A DNA stretch of 11,156 nt from Candidatus Moranbacteria bacterium GW2011_GWE1_49_15 (lineage in GTDB: Bacteria; Patescibacteriota; Minisyncoccia; Moranbacterales; GWC2-37-73), in the NCBI GenBank assembly GCA_001003855.1, contig LCPX01000024.1:1-11156 (forward strand). The letters run 5' to 3'. Numbering within the stretch: the first letter of the stretch is position 1; the number at the start of each line of letters is the position of its first letter. A program made the translations under genes and the position numbers. The notes beneath the pieces are model-generated. The model saw only the letters and a program-made list of their open reading frames with translations, ran no database searches and was not told the origin of the DNA. Below, in pieces: positions 6,969 to 11,156 of the stretch.

Positions 6969-7120
6969 TCAGTGCCTGGAATTTAAAAACGCCTGTTTGG
7001 AGCCCTTTTTTCCGACGAAAGATGTTATTTCGGCAAAAAGGCCCCTGAACGGTTCAGGCGTCAGTTATTTGGAAATTTTATCACCACCAACGCATCATTT
7101 GAAAAAAAGGAGCGGAAACC
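6969..7120 (+). promoter_or_regulatory. Structured 5' leader of the membrane-protein gene (possible cis-regulatory RNA)
   Basis: About 150 transcribed bases precede the start codon. A seven-base arm ACGCCTG (6989-6995) pairs perfectly with CAGGCGT (7055-7061) and encloses a long hairpin. In that hairpin CCTTTTT (7004-7010) pairs with AAAAAGG (7035-7041), followed by CCG/CGG (7012-7014, 7031-7033) and AAA/TTT (7018-7020, 7028-7030). A competing hairpin CCTGAA/TTCAGG (7044-7049, 7053-7058) uses part of the same right arm, so the two folds exclude each other. I do not recognise it as a known riboswitch class. An 8-codon ORF (ATG at 7022, TGA at 7046-7048) lies inside the leader. Confidence 0.5.
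7107..7112 (+). promoter_or_regulatory. Strong ribosome binding site
   Basis: AAGGAG lies eight bases before the ATG at 7121. It is the only full Shine-Dalgarno site placed before a gene start in this window, and fixes the start of the membrane-protein gene. Confidence 0.9.
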
Positions 7121-7639
7121 ATGTCTAATCGTGCTTTTACCGTGTTGGCAATTTCGATCACCTCGTTTATTTTGGCAGTGTTCGCTTGTGTTTACTGGAA
7201 TTACAGTTTCGATAAGAATTGCGGGGATTATCTTAAGCTCGCGGGTGACGCCCCGAATATCGAACGCGCTGATAATTTCCTGGATAAAGCGATCCGGTAT
7301 ATCGAAAGGGAAAATCTTACCAGCGGAAATTCGGCGATCATTTTTTCCAAACCGAGCAATGATGTCGGTGTCTGGTACGAGCAGATCAAGGGAGCCAAGG
7401 AAACTACCGAAAATCTCTTGGCAAAAGAGAAAGTTGATCCCGCTTCTGTCTCCCAGTTGGACAAGGACAACGCCTTGATGAAAATCAGGGAGGTCCTTCT
7501 GGACGATTCTTCCAGCGGAACGAAGGTTACTGCGCCGGATTGGATCTCTTGGTATCCGCATCAGCATGCTATTGCCGGCTGGTGGATTATGGCAGGCATC
7601 GTTTTTTGCATAGGCCTTTATTTTAAGACAAACGACTGA
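7121..7639 (+). CDS. Small two-helix membrane protein of unknown function
   Basis: I do not recognise a named family for this 172-residue protein. It has a membrane helix near residues 6-26 and another near 149-167, enclosing about 120 polar residues. By the positive-inside trend the middle part should face outside, with both short ends in the cytoplasm. The middle part looks helical: helix-like stretches at about 35-64 (NIERADNFLDKAIRYIERE), 80-103 (VGVWYEQIKGAKETTENLL) and 110-128, joined by Ser/Asn/Pro turns. It contains one cysteine outside the helices (C34) and no catalytic motif I can identify. It has the best promoter, the only strong ribosome binding site, a folded leader and a strong terminator, so it is a single-gene unit likely made in quantity. 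Codon use and composition match its neighbours. It ends in TGA. Confidence 0.85.
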   Translation: MSNRAFTVLAISITSFILAVFACVYWNYSFDKNCGDYLKLAGDAPNIERADNFLDKAIRYIERENLTSGNSAIIFSKPSNDVGVWYEQIKGAKETTENLLAKEKVDPASVSQLDKDNALMKIREVLLDDSSSGTKVTAPDWISWYPHQHAIAGWWIMAGIVFCIGLYFKTND

Positions 7640-7653
7640 TCGTTGAGATCGTT

Positions 7654-7686
7654 AAAGGGCGGAGTGAGCACACCCCGCCCTTTTTT
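7654..7686 (+). terminator. Terminator of the membrane-protein gene
   Basis: GGGCGG (7657-7662) pairs with CCGCCC (7675-7680), extended inward by GTG/CAC around an AGCA loop and outward by AAA/TTT. Six T bases follow (7681-7686). It begins 14 bases after the TGA stop. Confidence 0.95.
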
Positions 7687-7712
7687 CATATCCAAAAATA
7701 AGATCGCAACCG

Positions 7713-7743
7713 AAAAAGAGCCGGTTTTTATGCTAGCTCTTTT
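7713..7743 (-). terminator. Terminator of pth, overlapping its stop codon
   Basis: AAAAGAGC (7714-7721) and GCTCTTTT (7736-7743) form an 8-bp stem with a 14-base loop. On the - strand the stem ends in five T. The pth stop codon (7728-7730) lies in the loop. A smaller stem AACCG/CGGTT (7708-7712, 7722-7726) competes and could act as a second + strand terminator. Confidence 0.6.
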
Positions 7744-8258
7744 ATTATTTCTTTCAAAACCGAAGAAATTTTTCCTGCTTCCTCTTTGGAAAAATCCTTG
7801 AGGACAAAATCGATTCCGGGTTCGCTTCGTTCGGTCCGGCCGCCTTCTTTTTCCACGCCTAGGCGGATCCTTTTGAAAGCCTGGGTGCCGAGATGGTCGA
7901 TGAGCGATTGCACGCCGTTGTGTCCCGCGGCTCGCGAATCATCGCTGATTTTCCATTTGCCGATTTCAATGTCCAGGTCGTCATGCGCCACTATTATGTC
8001 GCCAGGGGAGAGTTTATAAAAATCCATAATGGCCCGCACCGACTTTCCGGAAAGGTTCATGAAGGTCAGGGGTTTCACTAACAACGTTTTTTCTCCCTTT
8101 AAAAGCCCTTCGGAGATTTCAGCGTCGAATTTTTTTTCGGATTTGAACTCGTCGAAGCCGAAATGTTTTTGAATTTCATCAAGCAAAAGGGAACCGGCGT
8201 TGTGGCGGGTCTTGGCATATTTTTCTCCGGGATTTCCCAGGCCGACTATCAGTTTCAT
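7728..8258 (-). CDS. pth: Peptidyl-tRNA hydrolase
   Basis: Pth frees tRNA from peptidyl-tRNA that drops off stalled ribosomes by cutting the ester bond; it is an essential cytoplasmic enzyme. At 176 residues it is slightly shorter than the E. coli protein. The active-site set is complete: N9 in GLGNPG, H19 in TRHNAG, N68 in TFMNLSG, D93 in AHDDLD and N114 in GHNGVQS. The start is fixed by the GLGNPGEKY motif at the very N-terminus. The gene lies 28 bases downstream of the LCP gene on the same strand. There is no Shine-Dalgarno, but a TATAAT box ends ten bases before the ATG, so pth may also have its own nearly leaderless transcript. Confidence 0.97.
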   Translation of the reverse strand: MKLIVGLGNPGEKYAKTRHNAGSLLLDEIQKHFGFDEFKSEKKFDAEISEGLLKGEKTLLVKPLTFMNLSGKSVRAIMDFYKLSPGDIIVAHDDLDIEIGKWKISDDSRAAGHNGVQSLIDHLGTQAFKRIRLGVEKEGGRTERSEPGIDFVLKDFSKEEAGKISSVLKEIIKELA

Positions 8259-8268
8259 AAAATTTTCA

Positions 8269-8274
8269 ATTATA
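8269..8274 (-). promoter_or_regulatory. Possible -10 box for pth
   Basis: A perfect TATAAT on the - strand ends ten bases before the pth ATG. No good -35 lies at the usual distance; the nearest TTGGAA-type hexamers, in the LCP 3' repeat, are 15 or 21 bases away. TATAAT also reads on the + strand at 8271-8276, so chance in AT-rich DNA is possible. Confidence 0.3.
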
Positions 8275-8286
8275 ATGCTTTTTTAT

Positions 8287-9858
8287 TTATTCCAATTCCA
8301 ATTCCAATTGCCCGTCCTTCTCCCTGTCGTATTCCTCTTTACTTACGTCTTCGTATTTGTACAGCTCGACGAGGTCCTTTCCTAAATATAGCGTAAAATC
8401 TGTTTCCGTTGAAGAAGCGCTGTCGGTGGATGGGGAAAGGGCGGCCGGGGTTATCCTTAGGAGCTCATCCAAGGTGAATATTTTTTCCCCGACGGTGGCG
8501 TCCACGATTTCCGTTTTTTGACGGGTTTTGTTTCCCGTGATCATTTTTATTCGGCGGTTTTCCATGCCGAGCGATTCGCTGGCGGCTTGTCTGACTTTTT
8601 CCGCAACACTCATATCTCCGCTTTCGTTGACGATGCGGAGAGTCGCATCTTCTTTGGCGAACTCCTCTTTCCTTCTTTCTATTTTTCCGATGTCGAAGAT
8701 GTTTTCAGCAAGGTCATGTATCTGGCTATATGATCCGACCTTCGGGACCAGGATGAAAGCGCGCGAATTTTCGAAATAGACGTGCGAGACTTTGAGCAGG
8801 CTGTCGGCTTTCCAGGCATCCACGACTTTCGTCGAAATGTTCTGGGTGTCCAATTTTTTGGCCAGGAAAAGAAGGCTTTCGATTTCGTTGAGTGCCAGGT
8901 CGGTCCGGACGTTTTCTTCCAAAGTCGAAAGGAGTCCGCCGATAGCGGAAGGATCCAAGATCGTTCCCAGGGAAAAAGCTTTGTTTTTGACGGATTGCAG
9001 GACCTGCTGCTGCCTCTTGGCCCGGCCGAAGTCACCCTCGGGATCATCATGACGCTCCCGGACATATTTGAGAGCGGTTTTACCGTCCAGGACCTGCACG
9101 CCCTTTTTCAATTCGAAAGTCTCATAGCTGTAATTGGGACCAGGGTAGCGTGCGTCGTAGATATCCCTTTCCACGCTGACCGTTATGCCTCCGAGCGCGT
9201 CTATGAATTTGGTGAATCCGTCGAAGTCCACTGCCAGGTAATAGTCGATTTTTTGTCCGGTGACGTTTTCGACCGCTTGGTTTATAAGCGAGACCCCCGC
9301 GTCGCTTCGAAGGCCTATCTGATAGAGGCTGTTTATTTTGGAATAAGAATTTCCCCCGGGAACGTTTACGTAGAGATCCCTGGGAAGCGATAGCAGGGCG
9401 ATCCTTTTGGACTCGATATCGATCGAAGCGAGCATCACGGTGTCAGTCAGATTGCTGCCCGGTTTTTTCTCTCCAGCCGCACCCAAAAGCAGAATGTTTA
9501 TACGGCCGTCTTCCTCGCCTGAAAGCGGCGTCCTTTGCGAAGGGATGAGTGAGAGAGCGGCAGAACCGACTTCCTTCACGAAAGAGGAACCTTTTTCCGC
9601 GGTCGTTATTTTTTTGCCGGCGGAGTAAACTCTCCAAGAAATAAAAGCCCCGTATGAAAAAACAGAGACGATCAAAAGAAAGGAAGAGAGAAGCAGGAAT
9701 TTCCTTATAGCCAATCTCTTTTTGAATGAGCGCCAGGCGACATCCGTATCGCTTTCATCTTCCGATATGCGCAACCCATCCTTTTTCCTTTTGGAATTTT
9801 CTCCGTTTAGCGGAAAAGGATATCCATGACCCGCTTGTTTTTTTTGTAGTCCGTCCAT
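8287..9858 (-). CDS. LytR-CpsA-Psr (LCP) family protein with LytR_C domain
   Basis: LCP proteins transfer lipid-linked glycopolymers onto peptidoglycan or surface proteins at the outer face of the membrane. Residues 1-52 are charged and cytoplasmic and residues 53-75 are a membrane helix. The LCP domain covers about 118-295: NILLLG, the aspartate D139 in NLTDTVML, R160-D161 in SLPRDL, INSLYQIG, and YVRERHDDPEGDFGRAKRQQQ with the conserved arginines R267, R269, R279 and R282. A LytR_C domain follows at about 404-495 (ATLRIVNESG). The protein ends in LELELE, encoded by a hexamer repeat. Length 523 is normal for LCP plus LytR_C. The cell-wall substrate cannot be told from sequence. A promoter on the - strand has its -10 box six bases before the ATG, suggesting a leaderless message; pth follows, probably on the same transcript. 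Confidence 0.95.
   Translation of the reverse strand: MDGLQKKQAGHGYPFPLNGENSKRKKDGLRISEDESDTDVAWRSFKKRLAIRKFLLLSSFLLIVSVFSYGAFISWRVYSAGKKITTAEKGSSFVKEVGSAALSLIPSQRTPLSGEEDGRINILLLGAAGEKKPGSNLTDTVMLASIDIESKRIALLSLPRDLYVNVPGGNSYSKINSLYQIGLRSDAGVSLINQAVENVTGQKIDYYLAVDFDGFTKFIDALGGITVSVERDIYDARYPGPNYSYETFELKKGVQVLDGKTALKYVRERHDDPEGDFGRAKRQQQVLQSVKNKAFSLGTILDPSAIGGLLSTLEENVRTDLALNEIESLLFLAKKLDTQNISTKVVDAWKADSLLKVSHVYFENSRAFILVPKVGSYSQIHDLAENIFDIGKIERRKEEFAKEDATLRIVNESGDMSVAEKVRQAASESLGMENRRIKMITGNKTRQKTEIVDATVGEKIFTLDELLRITPAALSPSTDSASSTETDFTLYLGKDLVELYKYEDVSKEEYDREKDGQLELELE
8290..8307 (-). repeat. Three copies of a TTGGAA hexamer at the LCP 3' end
   Basis: Three adjacent copies of TTCCAA on the + strand (8290-8307) encode the terminal Leu-Glu repeats of the LCP protein. 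In-frame hexamer repeats can change copy number by slippage without a frameshift. Confidence 0.8.
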
Positions 9859-9864
9859 GCGCTA

Positions 9865-9894
9865 AGTTTACCTTGCCCGGAGAGTGCGTGTCAA
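9865..9894 (-). promoter_or_regulatory. Promoter of the LCP gene, apparently leaderless
   Basis: On the - strand a perfect TTGACA (9889-9894) is followed after 18 bases by TAAACT (9865-9870, 4 of 6 matches). The -10 ends six bases before the ATG at 9858, the same geometry as dprA, so transcription would start at the start codon. Confidence 0.55.
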
Positions 9895-9909
9895 AGCTCC
9901 TGTCCGGGC
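9875..9909. promoter_or_regulatory. Inverted repeat around the LCP -35 box (possible operator)
   Basis: GCCCGGA (9875-9881) and TCCGGGC (9903-9909) form a perfect 7-bp inverted repeat whose arms are 28 bases apart centre to centre. The left arm falls in the promoter spacer and the right arm upstream of the -35. A second small palindrome, TTGCG/CGCAA (9910-9914, 9921-9925) around GGCGCC, follows directly. Confidence 0.35.
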
Positions 9910-9945
9910 TTGCGTGGCGCCGCAAAGGGCGGAACGGAGCGACTC

Positions 9946-9974
9946 TTGCTATAGGTCGAAAAATGTGATATCAT
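9946..9974 (+). promoter_or_regulatory. Possible promoter of lepB
   Basis: TTGCTA (9946-9951) and TATCAT (9969-9974) are 17 bases apart, with 4 of 6 and 5 of 6 matches to the sigma-70 consensus. The -10 ends four bases before the first ATG (9979), so transcription could start within that codon; this favours the later ATG at 10006. Confidence 0.4.
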
Positions 9975-9978
9975 AAGC

Positions 9979-10647
9979 ATGTTTAAGGCTTTTTTTGCTT
10001 TATTTATGGCAAATAATGACAATGAAAATTTCACCCTGGACCTCGGAGGCGACGACGAGTCGTATTACGGCGTGGGGAGTTTCATTTGGGAGGTCGTGAA
10101 GGTCTTCTTTTGGGCGTTGGTCATTATAGTGCCGATCAGGGTGTTTCTTTTCCAGCCTTTTTTCGTGCAGGGGGCCAGTATGGAGCCGAATTTCGAGGAC
10201 GGGGACTATCTCATAATCAACGAGATAGGATACAAGAAAACGGACGTCGGATTCAGCGATACGCGCCTTTTCACAGTCGACACTTTCAGGGATTTCGAAA
10301 GGGGGGACGTGGTGGTTTTCCGTTATCCGAAAAACCCTTCGCAGTTTTTCATAAAAAGGATCATAGCTTTGCCTGGGGAGAAAATCGAAGTCGATGACGG
10401 GAAGGTTACTGTTTACAGCAAGGAAAAACCGGAAGGATTCCTTCTCGATGAAAAATCCTATTTGCCCGAGGACGTGCTTACCAAGGGTGCGGTTACCAGG
10501 GAGCTGGCAAGCGATGAATATTTCGTCATGGGTGACAACCGCGAATTCAGCCATGATTCCAGAGCCTGGGGCCCCATAGAAAAAAATGACGTTATCGGCA
10601 AGGTTCTCTTGAGGGCTTGGCCGGTTTCCAAAGCGGATATTTTTTAA
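9979..10647 (+). CDS. lepB: Signal peptidase I
   Basis: LepB removes signal peptides from exported proteins at the outer face of the membrane. It has a single membrane helix near residues 38-56. The catalytic serine is S67 in GASMEPNFEDGDYL and the general base is K126 in FFIKRIIALPGE. The later GDNREFSHDSRAWGPI (185-200) is the conserved box E. The length of 222 is typical of short Gram-positive-type enzymes. The start is uncertain: Met1 (9979) or Met10 (10006), neither with a Shine-Dalgarno. The acidic stretch after Met10 (DNENFTLDLGGDDE) is cytoplasmic either way. It is divergent from the LCP gene, another extracytoplasmic enzyme. The GC-rich hairpins after the stop (10652-10674) lack a T run, so transcription may continue toward hisS. 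Confidence 0.97.
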   Translation: MFKAFFALFMANNDNENFTLDLGGDDESYYGVGSFIWEVVKVFFWALVIIVPIRVFLFQPFFVQGASMEPNFEDGDYLIINEIGYKKTDVGFSDTRLFTVDTFRDFERGDVVVFRYPKNPSQFFIKRIIALPGEKIEVDDGKVTVYSKEKPEGFLLDEKSYLPEDVLTKGAVTRELASDEYFVMGDNREFSHDSRAWGPIEKNDVIGKVLLRAWPVSKADIF

Positions 10648-10796
10648 GTCCGGCGCTTCGCCTTTCGGTAGGCGGGGAAGAATGAAAATAAAAATCTTAT
10701 TAGTCGGGTGGGTGTGGATATTTCAGATATTAAATTAACTGCTAAAAATAAAGGATTCTTTTGAGCCGAGCTCATCGGAATTTCTGCTACCGGGGT
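10648..10796. other. lepB-hisS intergenic region
   Basis: The region starts with two overlapping small stems, GGCG/CGCC (10652-10655, 10659-10662) and CGCCT/AGGCG (10659-10663, 10670-10674); neither has a T tail. An 18-codon hydrophobic ORF follows (ATG 10682, stop 10736-10738; MKIKILLVGWVWIFQILN). It has only a poor purine-rich site and no histidine codons, so I do not call it a gene. AAAGGA (10750-10755) sits five bases before a TTG at 10761 that is in frame with hisS. I found no convincing promoter. Confidence 0.4.
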
Positions 10797-11156
10797 ATGC
10801 CTAAGAAGAAAGCGCAAAAAGCCAAGCCTGTTGCCAAGAAGTCGGCCAAGGCTTCCGTCTCCAGGAAGATCTCCAAGAAGATCGAGAAGGTGGAAGAGGA
10901 AATAATGCTCCAGCCTCCGAGAGGCATGAGGGACCTGCTTCCGGGCGAGCAGCCGTATTGGAGCCAGATAAGAAGGGTGGCTTCCAAGCTCGGGCACGAA
11001 TACGGTTTCCAGAGGATAGACACTCCGGTGGTCGAATACGCCAACCTTTATACCCGCTCCATCGGGGAGGGAACCGATATCGTCGACAAGGAAATGTACA
11101 CTTTCACCACCAGGGGAGGGGACAAGGTGGCTCTTCGTCCTGAGTTTACGGCCGGA
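10797..11156 (+). CDS. hisS: Histidyl-tRNA synthetase, N-terminal part (3' end outside window)
   Basis: HisRS attaches histidine to tRNA-His. The 120 visible residues include class II motif 1: PPRGMRDLLPGE, YGFQRIDTPVVEYANLY, SIGEGTDIVDKEMYTF and the start of the ATP/histidine site LRPEFTAG, all standard. Before it lies an unusual extension of about 36 residues rich in Lys, Ala and Ser (MPKKKAQKAKPVAKKSAKA...), resembling a histone H1-type tail and probably disordered, that could bind RNA or DNA. Three starts are possible: TTG at 10761 with AAAGGA upstream, ATG at 10797, and ATG at 10905 (Met37) with a GAGG-containing purine run upstream that would remove the tail. I chose 10797 because the lysine-rich codons look like real coding sequence, but this start has no Shine-Dalgarno. 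It is downstream of lepB on the same strand. Confidence 0.93.
   Translation, partial: MPKKKAQKAKPVAKKSAKASVSRKISKKIEKVEEEIMLQPPRGMRDLLPGEQPYWSQIRRVASKLGHEYGFQRIDTPVVEYANLYTRSIGEGTDIVDKEMYTFTTRGGDKVALRPEFTAG

Noticed and set aside
8782..9393. + strand open frame of 203 codons opposite the LCP gene
   Set aside because: Antisense to conserved LCP motifs, with no domain and no ribosome site.
9859..9978. tRNA or small RNA gene in the LCP-lepB gap, because it is GC-rich and forms stems
   Set aside because: No cloverleaf, T-loop motif or CCA-compatible acceptor can be arranged; promoters for both flanking genes account for the space.
10000..10554. - strand open frame opposite lepB
   Set aside because: lepB has all catalytic motifs on the + strand; the antisense frame has no recognisable features.
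10652..10674. Hairpins after lepB as a terminator
   Set aside because: The stems are short, overlap each other, and lack a T run downstream.
10682..10738. 18-codon ORF before hisS as a histidine leader peptide
   Set aside because: It contains no histidine codons and no attenuator-type terminator follows it, so His attenuation is not supported.
1..11156. CRISPR array, insertion sequence, phage module or toxin-antitoxin pair
   Set aside because: No spaced direct repeats of CRISPR size, no transposase or integrase motif and no phage gene were found. The only repeats are the 8-bp units at 5731-5802 and the hexamers at 8290-8307.

Overview
The window looks like a piece of a Patescibacteria (candidate phyla radiation) chromosome, probably Parcubacteria-like. 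This is inferred from gene content and style: compact spacing, mostly absent Shine-Dalgarno sites, a short Rel/SpoT protein, dockerin and cohesin-like surface proteins, an LCP protein with a long cytoplasmic head, and small membrane proteins with no clear relatives. The gene at 7121-7639 ends in TGA and no real gene needs TGA read as glycine, which argues against the code-25 lineages (Gracilibacteria, Absconditabacteria). The lineage cannot be fixed without a search.

Layout. Positions 1-1780 (+ strand) hold a tightly spaced set: the 3' end of a dockerin-bearing protein, a two-CBS-domain protein, and a membrane-anchored protein with a cohesin-like domain and an Fn3-like domain. A hairpin at 1808-1843 ends this set and also overlaps the end of the convergent gene. 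On the - strand follow a short bifunctional-type ppGpp synthetase/hydrolase (1825-3315), DNA topoisomerase I (3482-5719) and DprA (5814-6905); dprA and topA are probably one transcription unit. The dprA-topA gap carries a 72-bp patch of 8-bp repeat units that flips orientation midway.

At 6905-7120 two divergent promoters share one -35 region. Leftward, dprA appears leaderless. Rightward, a consensus promoter drives a roughly 150-nt structured leader, a strong ribosome binding site and a small two-helix membrane protein of unknown function (7121-7639), closed by a strong terminator. Then on the - strand come peptidyl-tRNA hydrolase (7728-8258) and a LytR-CpsA-Psr protein (8287-9858). Divergent from these are signal peptidase I (9979-10647, + strand) and the 5' part of histidyl-tRNA synthetase (10797 to the window edge), which has a lysine-rich N-terminal extension.

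Most genes are housekeeping: translation (pth, hisS), DNA topology and uptake processing (topA, dprA), stringent response (rsh), export and envelope (lepB, LCP). The less ordinary parts are the cohesin/dockerin neighbourhood, the highly promoted membrane gene with its folded leader, and a recurring regulatory style: -10 boxes a few bases before the ATG, and terminators whose loop contains the stop codon. I found no tRNA, rRNA, CRISPR array, insertion sequence or phage gene.
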